IMG/VR virus record: IMGVR_UViG_3300047548_000298
Span: 1-42,051 of that record
Length of the DNA: 42,051 nt
Direction: 5' to 3' (one strand)
Source: a virus
Part shown: positions 9,260 to 16,530 of the stretch, piece by piece
How the letters are laid out: the number at the start of each line of letters is the position of its first letter
Position numbering within the stretch: position 1 is the stretch's first letter
The notes under the pieces: generated by a model
Told to the model about the DNA's origin: nothing
Databases searched by the model: none
What the model saw: the letters and a program-made list of their open reading frames with translations, nothing else
Program-made: the position numbers and the translations under genes

Positions 9260-10438
9260 TTATTTCACCATAGAGTAATCAACCATCTTGTAACCATTAG
9301 CGGCCACAGAGATAGCTTGAGGGATAACTGCTTCAACTTCATCAGCCATAACACCACGGAACTTGCCGTGACCTGCAATATCTTTAAACTCAGGCTTATA
9401 TTCGTAATCATAAATATTATGACCACCAACAGATTTACCTACGTATTGAACATTTTCTTTCATACGAGGATCAGAGAAGAAAGACTTAGCGATACCACCA
9501 AGAGTAGACGCTGTAGATGGTCTGTATGTCTCTGTACCTGATTTAGAAGAGGCTCCACCATCAAAAGTACCACCAATACCAGCAACACCTGAAATAGTCT
9601 TAAGAGCATTAAGAGTGTTAGCCTGACTTTCATCAAACTGAGCTTTCTGTGCATCCAACTCTGCTTGGTTCTGAGTCTGATATAGGCCGCCAGCTGTCTG
9701 TCCTTGACCAAATGCTGTGTTAGCAAAGTCTTGACCACCAGCCATAGCATTAATACCGAATTGACCGCCCTGTAGAAGCTGTTGATTAGCACCTAACAAG
9801 TTTTGTAGGTTCTGGTTGTATTGGTTTTGGCCCTGTGTAAGACCTGTAGAGAACAAATTACCACGAATGTTGCTTGCTAGATCGGTCATACGATCAGCGG
9901 CACCACGAGTAGCAATAGCAGACTCTACACCAGCTCTAGAAGAGTTAATGTTACCTGTGCCAGCAGCAGACCTGTTAATACCAGGTAGTTGTTGTTCAAA
10001 TAAATTACGGTTTACGTCTCTAGTTGCAGCATCAATCATGCCTGAGACATATGGATTGTTAGCGTACTGAGAAGCAGTACCTAAAATTTGTTGTGTAGGA
10101 TCACCACTGTACTGTTGAAATAGATCAGCAGCGTTAGCTCCAACGTTACCACTAGCCATCACGTTAGGAACACCAGCAGCAACACCTGCGTAACCTAAGT
10201 TAGCAGTGTTTTGTCCAAAAGTTCCTAAAGTATTAGCAGAACCTGTTTGAAAAGGGTTCAAACCAGCTACTCGTTGACCAGTATAAGCTGGGTTATTAAT
10301 AATATCTGTTAATGTGTTACCACTAGCTGTAACAGCTTGTTGATAAAGAGGTTTAGCAATACCAAACGCTGCATTTGAGATAGCATCACCAGAACTAACT
10401 GCGCTGGACGTACCTTTATCACTGAAAAATTTACCCAT
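9260..10438 (-). CDS. Virion protein with C-terminal S74-like intramolecular chaperone
   Basis: A 392-residue protein. Residues ~1-290 are Ala/Gly/Asn/Gln-rich and helical, resembling ejection proteins (QQYSGDPTQQILGTASQY; NRSAAGTGNINSSRAG). From ~320 it carries FFSDPRMKENVQYVGKSV and then GKFRGVMADEVEAVIPQAIS, the signature of the peptidase S74 chaperone that autocleaves at the Ser of the SD-x-R motif after trimerisation. S74 domains normally sit on tail fibres and spikes, so one here is unusual. Either the protein is part of the tail, or the domain was recruited for an ejection protein. Confidence 0.75.
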   Translation of the reverse strand: MGKFFSDKGTSSAVSSGDAISNAAFGIAKPLYQQAVTASGNTLTDIINNPAYTGQRVAGLNPFQTGSANTLGTFGQNTANLGYAGVAAGVPNVMASGNVGANAADLFQQYSGDPTQQILGTASQYANNPYVSGMIDAATRDVNRNLFEQQLPGINRSAAGTGNINSSRAGVESAIATRGAADRMTDLASNIRGNLFSTGLTQGQNQYNQNLQNLLGANQQLLQGGQFGINAMAGGQDFANTAFGQGQTAGGLYQTQNQAELDAQKAQFDESQANTLNALKTISGVAGIGGTFDGGASSKSGTETYRPSTASTLGGIAKSFFSDPRMKENVQYVGKSVGGHNIYDYEYKPEFKDIAGHGKFRGVMADEVEAVIPQAISVAANGYKMVDYSMVK

Positions 10439-10760
10439 TTTTACTCCATATCCATATTTCTTTAAAGTCGGGGAGGTGTTTTAGTCTCTTAAACCCAAAC
10501 ATTACTAAGAATTTTTGATGTTTTTGGTCATGTAAATCGTGCAGAGCATGGATTGGACCACCGTGTGTGTTTGCTACAGTATCCCAAGACACTTGTAGTT
10601 TTTCTTTTATACTTTTATTCCAGTTAAACACATCACAATGGACAAAAGTACCTTGTAAATGCTGTTCAAACTTTATTACATAATCCTCAGTAACACATAC
10701 AGGCACCTTTAGATAGTGCTCATGTACTACTTCAGGTATCAGAGGAGATCCATAGATCAT
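10431..10760 (-). CDS. Hypothetical virion-cluster protein, 109 aa
   Basis: The protein is rich in His and aromatic residues (HDLHDQKHQKFLVMFGFKRL), and I do not recognise its family. The C-terminal pattern, with a GF turn and a final beta-like strand (EIWIWSKNG), loosely recalls small acetyltransferase-fold proteins found near T7-type internal proteins, but the match is weak. It starts by an ATGA overlap with the 57-aa gene upstream and overlaps the next gene by 8 bases, so it is translated as part of the cluster. Confidence 0.65.
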   Translation of the reverse strand: MIYGSPLIPEVVHEHYLKVPVCVTEDYVIKFEQHLQGTFVHCDVFNWNKSIKEKLQVSWDTVANTHGGPIHALHDLHDQKHQKFLVMFGFKRLKHLPDFKEIWIWSKNG

Positions 10761-10930
10761 GGTCCCTCCAATACTTTGATTCTAGCTTCGGCCTCATATA
10801 AAGCCTCCACCACAGTCTGAAGCATAGACTCTAATTTCCTGAGCTCTTCCTGAAGATACTTCAATTGAGACTCTGGTAAGGAAGGCTGAGGGCTCCTAAT
10901 GTATACCTGTAGTGGGGTTTTATATGACAT
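10757..10930 (-). CDS. Small coiled-coil protein, 57 aa
   Basis: An ORF of 58 codons starting MSYKTPLQVY, followed by a long helix with Leu/Ile heptads (QLKYLQEELRKLESMLQTVV). It fills the gap between the 571-aa tail protein, whose stop is one base upstream, and the 109-aa gene, whose ATG overlaps its TGA. The tight packing at both ends supports expression although the upstream AGG site is weak. A structural or assembly accessory role is possible; no family is recognised. Confidence 0.6.
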   Translation of the reverse strand: MSYKTPLQVYIRSPQPSLPESQLKYLQEELRKLESMLQTVVEALYEAEARIKVLEGP

Positions 10931-10931
10931 T

Positions 10932-12647
10932 TTATCGCCTACTTGTTACTACTAGATCAGCATCGAATCCAGAAATACGGAAGTTCTCAATATCGTCAGT
11001 GCTTATCTTGTAAGCTAAATAACGACCTGCAACTTTAGTATCAATCTTGTATTCTGTATCTGGGCTGTATAGATAATTGGTTGAATATATAATAGCACCG
11101 CCAGGTAAATCTGTAGCTCCCAACTGCCATAAGAACTGGCCGTCAGTCACCTCAAATTCTGCCTGAGGAACCACGCTTCTAATTTGTTTATAACCTCGTA
11201 GACCTGCCTGTTGTTCATCCATATCAATTCCTTCACGAGCAATCCATGCTGGTTTGAATGTTTCTAAGGAAGCTGGTAAGCTCACTGCGCCTACCGTAGG
11301 TAAGTCAATTGCATATACACGAGACTCCGTAAGTCCATTAAGGACATCGGTAATTCCCAACATAATCGGAAGCTTTGGAGTAGACACTTCAAAAGATACA
11401 TAGTCAGTGTTATAGTTTTCGTATGTGTCTGTAACGTCTGGGTATAGGGTTTTATTTAATATTACTTGTGCCTCAGCACCACCCACAATATTGGGTAGGT
11501 CCATAAAAGACCAAGTATCAGACCTGTAGTTATACACAGCGGCTCTATTACAGAACTTAGTGTTTGCAAAGTTAGCTTCGTTCTGACGAGTGTAGTAGTT
11601 GAAATAAATTAGGTTAGCTACTGAATCGTGTAAGACAAAACAACGAGACTTCTTATTTATGTCAAGGTTCTTATAGACAGCTCTGCGAATTTTTCCGTCA
11701 GCTAAAGATTTCTTAGTAGAGCCATCGTGTACATAGATGTCATCAGTACCAAAAACAAAATGTTTGCCTTCTACCTCAACAACACAGTTTACGTTAAGGA
11801 CACCACCAGTAGGAAACAATCGTCTAAAGTTAAAGACAAAACTAGAGCCAGTATATTCCATCTTCCAGACTTGATCTGAAGAATATAATACAAACTCTGT
11901 ACCTAATGCTAGGCCATCAATTAGTGGGTTCTTTAATTCCCCTAATACGTTCTCACCTGCATTATTAGTAGTTAATGTTTCGTCCCAATCAATAGAAGAT
12001 ACTGTTTGGCCGTATTGAATAGCATCAGACCATTTAACCATCGTAGGATAATTAATAGGGCCTTTAGTGACGTTAAGCGCAATAAGGAAGTCGTTATAAG
12101 ACCTCATGACTGCACAGGTCTCATCAGCCGCCCAAGAAGCAGTATTAAAATATTGATAAGCTACATCAGTAGTTATGTTACGGGCATAAGGCCTAGTGTT
12201 TTTACGAGACAACACAGAGATGCCGCCAACTTGAGTAGAAGCCCATGGCTCCTCATTGGTAACTAAAGTTCCTGTAACGGGGGTCTGTAGTTGCAACTGA
12301 CCACCTGGGTATCCACGTACAGTACCATCATTGTCACAAACGAACACTGTCTCACCAGTAGCAGGGTCTGAAAGAGATCCTACATACCTAGAGGTATCAG
12401 TATTGTTTCCCTCAGCGGCCTCATAGGTTACTGTGGCAGACGCCCAAGTATCGGTACCAAAATCATCCCATGTCTTAGAAGACTTAACAGCCTGATACAA
12501 CTGTTTGAATACAGGTGCCCTAGAGATCCTGTCTTCGTCAAAGATGACATTGTTGCCATCAGAGAAAGCGTTGATAGGAAGGTCATAGGGGTTAGCATCA
12601 GTAACAATCCCTACCCCACCTAATTGTCGAATAGGAAGTGTAGCCAT
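10932..12647 (-). CDS. Tail tube/hub structural protein, 571 aa
   Basis: The protein begins MATLPIRQLGGVGIVTDANP and continues through a motif around NAFSDGNNVIFDEDRISRAP. This start is shared by a large family of podovirus tail proteins that I know only as tail stabilisation or nozzle-type structural proteins. The remainder is beta-rich with many Tyr, Trp and Asp-Gly turns, consistent with a beta-propeller-like nozzle. It is the first large tail gene after the appendage cluster in the late operon. A P22 gp10/T7 gp12-like role in closing the tail tube is inferred, not shown. Confidence 0.65.
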   Translation of the reverse strand: MATLPIRQLGGVGIVTDANPYDLPINAFSDGNNVIFDEDRISRAPVFKQLYQAVKSSKTWDDFGTDTWASATVTYEAAEGNNTDTSRYVGSLSDPATGETVFVCDNDGTVRGYPGGQLQLQTPVTGTLVTNEEPWASTQVGGISVLSRKNTRPYARNITTDVAYQYFNTASWAADETCAVMRSYNDFLIALNVTKGPINYPTMVKWSDAIQYGQTVSSIDWDETLTTNNAGENVLGELKNPLIDGLALGTEFVLYSSDQVWKMEYTGSSFVFNFRRLFPTGGVLNVNCVVEVEGKHFVFGTDDIYVHDGSTKKSLADGKIRRAVYKNLDINKKSRCFVLHDSVANLIYFNYYTRQNEANFANTKFCNRAAVYNYRSDTWSFMDLPNIVGGAEAQVILNKTLYPDVTDTYENYNTDYVSFEVSTPKLPIMLGITDVLNGLTESRVYAIDLPTVGAVSLPASLETFKPAWIAREGIDMDEQQAGLRGYKQIRSVVPQAEFEVTDGQFLWQLGATDLPGGAIIYSTNYLYSPDTEYKIDTKVAGRYLAYKISTDDIENFRISGFDADLVVTSRR

Positions 12648-12648
12648 C

Positions 12649-13332
12649 TTAAGCCTTCATAATGTATGCTAGTGCGTAGTAAGGGGGTCTATTCTCATGA
12701 GCCAAACCACCACCAGTAGTAGTAGCAGAAGCTGTAATAGTGTGGGTGTGATCGCCAACATAACTAGAAGAAGCAGAGATCCCAGTAAGAGCTGAAGCAG
12801 TTTCAGGGGTGGCTAGGATATTGTTGTTTAAGTCACCTTCTACGGTAGGGTAGCCAGGAGCACCAACACCATTACCTGAATAGTAAATATGTTTATGTCC
12901 AGGGTCTGAAATAGAGATACTATGGCTATGACCACCAGCACCTGAAGATGTCGCTGAGATGTTATGGGTGTGTGATGGGATCTGAGACTCATTTAGAGTT
13001 ACAGTATTAGCACCACCAGTAGCACCGATAGCATAAGAAGTACCAGCACCTACAATAAATCTATCACGTAAGTCTGGAGTTCCGTTAGTACCATCACATA
13101 GGTTCCACCCAGTAGGGGCAGTAACCCCACTCCACATAGCAATAAGACCAGTAGGTACTGGCATATTTAATTGGGCTGGGGTACTTGTGACAGCAGCATT
13201 AAGATTAGGAAAGGTATCTTTTAATACCTTCTTGATTAGACGTAAATGATCATCGGCCTGTGATACTGTATCAGTAGACAAAGGATTAGACGTATTTAAG
13301 TCTGCAATATATGAAGCAGATTCTAGAGCCAT
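12649..13332 (-). CDS. Tail appendage protein with collar domain and metal-binding HxH repeats
   Basis: A 227-residue protein. Residues ~1-50 (ASYIADLNTSNPLSTDTVSQ) form an adaptor that is clearly paralogous to the start of the gene at 14526-14990. Residues ~57-110 are a phage tail collar domain (PTGLIAMWSGVTAPTGWNLC). After that come repeated H-x-H pairs (SHTHN, GHSHS, GHKH, DHTHT) like those that bind iron or zinc in T4-type short tail fibre tips. It would be a receptor-binding or fibre-tip protein at the tail. The last residues (PPYYALAYIMKA) are the usual end of such collar fibres. Confidence 0.82.
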   Translation of the reverse strand: MALESASYIADLNTSNPLSTDTVSQADDHLRLIKKVLKDTFPNLNAAVTSTPAQLNMPVPTGLIAMWSGVTAPTGWNLCDGTNGTPDLRDRFIVGAGTSYAIGATGGANTVTLNESQIPSHTHNISATSSGAGGHSHSISISDPGHKHIYYSGNGVGAPGYPTVEGDLNNNILATPETASALTGISASSSYVGDHTHTITASATTTGGGLAHENRPPYYALAYIMKA

Positions 13333-13390
13333 AAAATTCTTTCAAAAAGAGGATAGGTTGTCCAATGCGTTGGGAGACGTTTTGGTGTCT

Positions 13391-13708
13391 TTACACTGGA
13401 GATACTTTTTCTATCCACATCAAGGCCTCTTCGCTCCAATAATAGTTTTTACTATCGTTTGGTTTATCCAGAGGGGCTTGCCATTCGTTGTTACTATCTA
13501 ATTCCCATGAAGGATAGGGCGATGGGTTGACAAACTGTTTATTCGTAAAATCGTAAGTGCCACCAAATACAGCAGGTCTTGAAGAGCCTTTGACAAAGTA
13601 CTCAATAAACAATGAAGGCTCACCTACTAATCCAGACTGAATTGTATCAGCGTCTGTTTCGATAGTGCTAGTTACGATACCGTTTTCTATTTTTGCAAAA
13701 TAAGCCAT
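13391..13708 (-). CDS. Small tail-fibre-associated protein, 105 aa
   Basis: The N-terminus is MAYFAKIENGIVTSTIETDA. The C-terminal half has the spaced aromatic pattern SWELDSNNEWQAPLDKP followed by YYWSEEALMWIE. Small proteins with this W-x-LD...W-x-AP...Y-x-W-x-E layout occur next to tail fibre genes in many aquatic phages (from memory), where they are thought to be fibre accessory or assembly proteins. Here it lies between two appendage genes, 2 bp after the Gly-rich one. The function is not proven. Confidence 0.7.
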   Translation of the reverse strand: MAYFAKIENGIVTSTIETDADTIQSGLVGEPSLFIEYFVKGSSRPAVFGGTYDFTNKQFVNPSPYPSWELDSNNEWQAPLDKPNDSKNYYWSEEALMWIEKVSPV

Positions 13709-13710
13709 GT

Positions 13711-14523
13711 TTATCCAAACGTAATTGAAACTCTACCGTCACCGCCCTTACCACCAGCTTGACCAAGATTATCACCAAAATAAGTATGTGATGAACCACC
13801 GCCACCACCACCACCATCTGTTCCAGGTAAACCTGGGTTGTCTCCACCTATTTTAGATCCACCAGGACCGCCAGAGCCAAGAGAGCTACCGCCACTGTAA
13901 CCAGGGACATCTGAGCCGCCTGTGCTACCACCACCACCAGCGTTACCGTTCCAGAGTGTTTGATTAACAATAACTCCTCCAGCACCCCCAGTAGCAACCC
14001 CTAACCCGTTGACGCTACCGCCTGAACCACCACCGCCACCGTTTAAAGTAATTGTACCAATTGGTAAGCCGTTAATAACTGTGGCTGTTCCAGCACTTCC
14101 TGCGATACCGTTTGCGTAAACACCGCCAAAACCACCGCCAGCACCTCCAACACCAATAGTACCAGAAATAACTGTACCTGGAACTACCTCAAAATTCTTT
14201 ACTGGGAAGTATGCACCACCACCGCCACCACCGCCAGGACCATAAACACCTGTGTCAGCGTTAGAGAAAGAACCTGAGCCACCACCACCACCGCCACCTG
14301 CTGCCGTTATGTTTAATGAAGAAATACCATTAGGTACAGTAAAACTAAAAGAACCTGATGTGAAGTTTAAAGACCCTGTTGATTCAGGTAATGCTTTTCT
14401 CCAGACTCCATTTTCGTTTACCCAGACTTCTTTAACTGCTCTCCAAATATTACCACTGGTACAAACATATACTAATTTAGTAGCATATGTTGTTCCTGCG
14501 TTGGTTACATATAAGTTAGCCAT
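13711..14523 (-). CDS. Glycine-rich tail tip / receptor-binding protein, 270 aa
   Basis: After an N-terminal beta region of ~50 residues, the protein contains long poly-glycine runs separated by short turns (AAGGGGGGGSGSF; GPGGGGGGGAYF; GGAGGGFGGVYA; DGGGGGGGSSHTYFG). This pattern is known from phage receptor-binding tips that fold as polyglycine-II sandwiches, such as the gp38 adhesins of T-even-like phages. It lies in a cluster of appendage genes. It probably contacts the host surface, and the loops between the Gly runs are expected to vary between related phages. Confidence 0.75.
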   Translation of the reverse strand: MANLYVTNAGTTYATKLVYVCTSGNIWRAVKEVWVNENGVWRKALPESTGSLNFTSGSFSFTVPNGISSLNITAAGGGGGGGSGSFSNADTGVYGPGGGGGGGAYFPVKNFEVVPGTVISGTIGVGGAGGGFGGVYANGIAGSAGTATVINGLPIGTITLNGGGGGSGGSVNGLGVATGGAGGVIVNQTLWNGNAGGGGSTGGSDVPGYSGGSSLGSGGPGGSKIGGDNPGLPGTDGGGGGGGSSHTYFGDNLGQAGGKGGDGRVSITFG

Positions 14524-14525
14524 TA

Positions 14526-14990
14526 TTAAATCCTATACCAAACGTCACCGTTAGATCCCCCAGAGGGAGCAGAAGTAGAGATTGTTTTAGCACCAACTGA
14601 GTTAGAACCAACTACGTTCCCATTGACAGTTGTGCCTGTAATTGAACCACCAGTAATAGTCACAGCGTTTGAGTTCTGAGAAGACATTGTACCAAGAGCA
14701 GCAATGACAGCATCTAACTGTTGCTTAGGAACAGCCTGTAGAGCACTAGAGGCATTTCCAGGTAGGCTTAGGGGGCCAGTCATGGCCACAGAACCATCCT
14801 TAAGGACGGCATTAATTGCATTGTCTAACTGAGCATTTGTAGCGTTAACTACACCAGCCACGTTAGGGAAAGTTGCTTTAAGGGCAGCTTTAATAAGACG
14901 AATATGGTCATCACCAGAAGCAATAGGATCACTTCCTAATGGGTTGGCAGCATCCAACTGGTTAATATAACTAGCGGTTTCTAAAGGCAT
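14526..14990 (-). CDS. Tail appendage adaptor protein, 154 aa; first gene of the late operon
   Basis: Residues 1-60 (ASYINQLDAANPLGSDPIAS, then DDHIRLIKAALKATFPNVAG) are closely similar to the start of the collar-domain protein at 12649-13332, so the two are paralogues. The C-terminal half is short beta repeats (NAVTITGGSITGTTVNGNV), the usual form of a trimeric fibre shaft. There is no tip domain, so it may be an adaptor that carries the Gly-rich protein encoded next. A strong AAGGAG site is spaced 7 bases from the ATG. It is the promoter-proximal gene of the leftward late unit. Confidence 0.72.
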   Translation of the reverse strand: MPLETASYINQLDAANPLGSDPIASGDDHIRLIKAALKATFPNVAGVVNATNAQLDNAINAVLKDGSVAMTGPLSLPGNASSALQAVPKQQLDAVIAALGTMSSQNSNAVTITGGSITGTTVNGNVVGSNSVGAKTISTSAPSGGSNGDVWYRI

Positions 14991-15024
14991 ATACGGACTC
15001 CTTGGGGGAAAGTAAGGGCACCCC

Positions 15025-15037
15025 AGGGGGGTACTAT
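15025..15037. repeat. 13-bp repeat AGGGGGGTACTAT, copy 1
   Basis: Exact repeat of the sequence at 15213-15225, preceded in both cases by a C-tract (CCCC or CCCCG). It lies about 35 bases upstream of the first late gene. Read on the minus strand it gives ATAGTACCCCCCT, sharing GTACCCC with the elements in the 19.9-20.07 kb control region. It could be a phage RNA polymerase promoter or an operator; the direction of action is not clear. Confidence 0.6.
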
Positions 15038-15206
15038 TGTAATTCGGATTAAAAAAACTTAAGGGATATTAGGTAAGCCGCTAAGTTAGTAAAGGTTAAC
15101 TTAAGGGGTCTTAGGGTGTCTGTTGGGGACTCACTCTCACGTGAAATGTCAACAACAACAACAACGACAAAGGGGTTTAACGGCTTTTTGAAATCAACCG
15201 ATTAAG

Positions 15207-15233
15207 GCCCCGAGGGGGGTACTATCGGGGGCC
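15207..15233. promoter_or_regulatory. GC hairpin containing copy 2 of the 13-bp repeat (15213-15225)
   Basis: GGCCCCGA (15207-15214) can pair with TCGGGGGCC (15225-15233) with one bulged G, enclosing the G-tract and TACTAT of the repeat. It has no T-run on either side, so it does not look like a simple terminator. The repeat inside the hairpin suggests a regulatory element for the divergent transcripts. Confidence 0.5.
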
Positions 15234-15254
15234 AAAGGGGGAAAGCGGGCCAAG

Positions 15255-15502
15255 CTAGGGAATGGCACGGGCTAACCCGTTGATATATATAGATAATCAT
15301 GAGATAAACTATCGGATCAGAATTCCTAAATAGCGTTTTACTCATTAGGCCATTGAGTGATTACCATTAGATCTAGGAAACTTTTCTAAAATGGCTTTTT
15401 ATCTTTTGTTTGAAAACACGGGGAATAGGGCTAGGGATCACTAGGAAAGCATTAGGGATCCGCTTAGGTAAAACTTAGGACAATGCTAGGATAAAATCTA
15501 GG
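15255..15502 (+). repeat. Array of ten YTAGG words, all in one orientation
   Basis: CTAGG occurs at 15255, 15373, 15431, 15441, 15486 and 15498, and TTAGG at 15345, 15452, 15464 and 15475. Eight of them fall within 72 bases (15431-15502). The opposite orientation (CCTAR) appears only once, near 15325. The spacing is irregular. Candidate meanings are binding sites for a phage protein, an iteron-like origin, or simply the word bias of the neighbouring early cassette. Confidence 0.5.
15435..15450 (+). repeat. 16-bp repeat GGATCACTAGGAAAGC, non-coding copy
   Basis: The identical 16 bases recur at 16608-16623 inside the Gp88-like coding sequence. Here they form the densest part of the YTAGG array. 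Two exact copies 1.2 kb apart suggest a shared binding site or a fragment duplicated from the gene. Confidence 0.55.
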
Positions 15503-15569
15503 GCTCTTATCGGGGCTCTTATGGCCTCCCAAAGTTACCCAATGAATACAATCTAAGCCGTGTTATCGA

Positions 15570-15630
15570 TTACCAGGTACGCTCTATTTTTCTCATAATG
15601 TGGAATGACAAACGACAAAAGATTATGAGA
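15570..15630 (+). promoter_or_regulatory. Candidate early promoter overlapped by a 9-bp inverted repeat (operator candidate)
   Basis: TCTCATAAT (15591-15599) is repeated inverted as ATTATGAGA (15622-15630), with 22 bases between. The left arm overlaps a weak -10-like CATAAT (15594-15599) placed 18 bases after TTACCA (15570-15575). The start codon of the first early gene follows 37 bases after the right arm. A dimeric repressor bound to both arms could close the early promoter. The inverted repeat is seen directly; the promoter and its repression are inferred. Confidence 0.45.
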
Positions 15631-15666
15631 CAATCACTTATCAATTAATTTATAGGAGCATAAAAC

Positions 15667-15885
15667 ATGAGATTAGAATTAGACAATGGCTTAAAATTGG
15701 TAGCACTTAAGGATCTTAAGGCTGGGGAATTCTTCAAGCGGAAAGCTGATAGCAATAAAGTATTCACCAAAGCGGAATATAGAAGAGATCTAGCAAAATA
15801 CCAATGTGATGATCATTGCGACATATGGGGCAATGGTTTACAATTAAAGGGGAAAACTTTAGTATTTGTGGGCTTTACTTATTAA
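15667..15885 (+). CDS. Early protein of unknown function, 72 aa
   Basis: This is the first gene of the early cassette. It is a compact beta-rich protein beginning MRLELDNGLKLVALKDLKAG, with FFKRKADSNKVFTK and a cysteine pair (CDDHC). A TAGGAG site lies 8 bases before the ATG. Similar small proteins open the early region of some T7-like phages (from memory, unverified). Being promoter-proximal and early, it may act on the host, but no function can be assigned. Confidence 0.72.
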   Translation: MRLELDNGLKLVALKDLKAGEFFKRKADSNKVFTKAEYRRDLAKYQCDDHCDIWGNGLQLKGKTLVFVGFTY

Positions 15886-15902
15886 ACAAGGGATAAAACA
15901 AA

Positions 15903-16118
15903 ATGACAATTAAAAAACTATTTAAAGGCTTCGGCCGTTACCGTGTAGCTACCTATTGCCCAAAACATGGGGTAGAGATCAATTATTTCAACGATAAGGC
16001 CACAATGACATGGGCCCTTGAGTCAAATTCTACTGTTTGGAAATTGGCTAGGGTACAATCTAGATTTTTAAAACGTGATATTCTTAACGTAACTTTTGGG
16101 GGTGAAAATGTTAAATAA
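15903..16118 (+). CDS. Early protein of unknown function, 71 aa
   Basis: A basic 71-residue protein (MTIKKLFKGFGRYRVATYCP) with several aromatic residues. An AAGGGA site precedes the ATG, and the gene lies 17 bp after the first early gene. Its stop (TAA, 16116-16118) lies inside the start of a 33-codon membrane ORF, so the two are coupled. No family is recognised. A frame on the opposite strand across this gene is a shadow. Confidence 0.68.
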   Translation: MTIKKLFKGFGRYRVATYCPKHGVEINYFNDKATMTWALESNSTVWKLARVQSRFLKRDILNVTFGGENVK

Positions 16119-16209
16119 ATTATTTGAGTTATTTTTAGGCCTTGTTTTGGCCTTAGCTTTTTTCGGTATGTTTTGGGTATCATTCTTTTTTGATCGCTTA
16201 CCAATTTAA
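16108..16209 (+). CDS. Very small membrane protein, 33 aa
   Basis: A 34-codon ORF whose ATG overlaps the end of the preceding gene. After MLNKLFELFLG it is almost entirely hydrophobic (LVLALAFFGMFWVSFFF) and ends with a charged DRLPI. A GGGGGTGAAA stretch lies just upstream as a ribosome site. It is predicted as a single membrane helix. An early-expressed mini-membrane protein could block superinfection or inhibit a host membrane process (inference). Confidence 0.6.
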   Translation: MLNKLFELFLGLVLALAFFGMFWVSFFFDRLPI

Positions 16210-16218
16210 AGGGCCACA

Positions 16219-16530
16219 ATGTCAACACTATTTAAAAACTATTTAATTAATTTCGATAAAAAGCCTAGCAAGGCCGTACTCATGCGCTCAATTGGTAAGT
16301 GTTTAGAGCAAGGAGCTAAATCGATCTCGTTAACCTGGGGGGAAAACTGGATAGATCTAGATTTTCACCCGAACCATGAACAATGGTACGGCCAGGGCTG
16401 GATCAAGCAATTAAGCGGGGACGATATCGCCCAGGAATTAAACACAATCAGAAAGCAAGCTATAGAAGATATACAGGCTTCTAGAAAATTCTATAACGAT
16501 CATTTTCAATTTATTAAAGTGGGGTTTTAA
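16219..16530 (+). CDS. Early protein of unknown function, 103 aa
   Basis: An alpha/beta-looking protein with KAVLMRSIGKCLEQGAKSIS, then a Trp/His-rich strand region (SLTWGENWIDLDFHPNHEQW) and a helical C-terminus. AAGGG lies 5 bases before the ATG, and the next gene begins 2 bp after the stop. No family is recognised. The pattern of a helix followed by a beta-strand with surface Trp and His recalls small DNA-mimic or host-binding early proteins, but that is only an impression. Confidence 0.68.
   Translation: MSTLFKNYLINFDKKPSKAVLMRSIGKCLEQGAKSISLTWGENWIDLDFHPNHEQWYGQGWIKQLSGDDIAQELNTIRKQAIEDIQASRKFYNDHFQFIKVGF

Larger units (their letters stand above)
14991..15666. promoter_or_regulatory. 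Divergent control region between late (left) and early (right) units
   Basis: This is 676 bases with no convincing gene, between two divergently transcribed units, so promoters in both directions are expected. It holds two copies of a G-tract repeat (15025-15037 and 15213-15225) and a strong GC hairpin (15207-15233). It also holds an (AAC)n run at 15150-15165, a 5+5 hairpin ACGGG-CTAA-CCCGT (15267-15280), a dense array of YTAGG words (15255-15502) and a 9-bp inverted repeat (15591-15630). An ideal -35-like TTGACA lies on the minus strand at 15147-15152, but no matching -10 element follows. It may also hold a replication origin (inference). Confidence 0.6.

Noticed and set aside
15147-15176. 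Perfect TTGACA on the minus strand as a host late promoter
   Set aside because: No -10-like hexamer follows at 16-18 bases; it falls in the AAC repeat, where such a match is easy by chance.
15262-15333. Short ORF (23 codons) in the divergent control region
   Set aside because: TAGGGA abuts its ATG with wrong spacing and nothing supports translation.
15983-16228. 81-codon minus-strand ORF in the early cassette
   Set aside because: It opposes two well supported early genes and has no ribosome site or neighbours on its strand.
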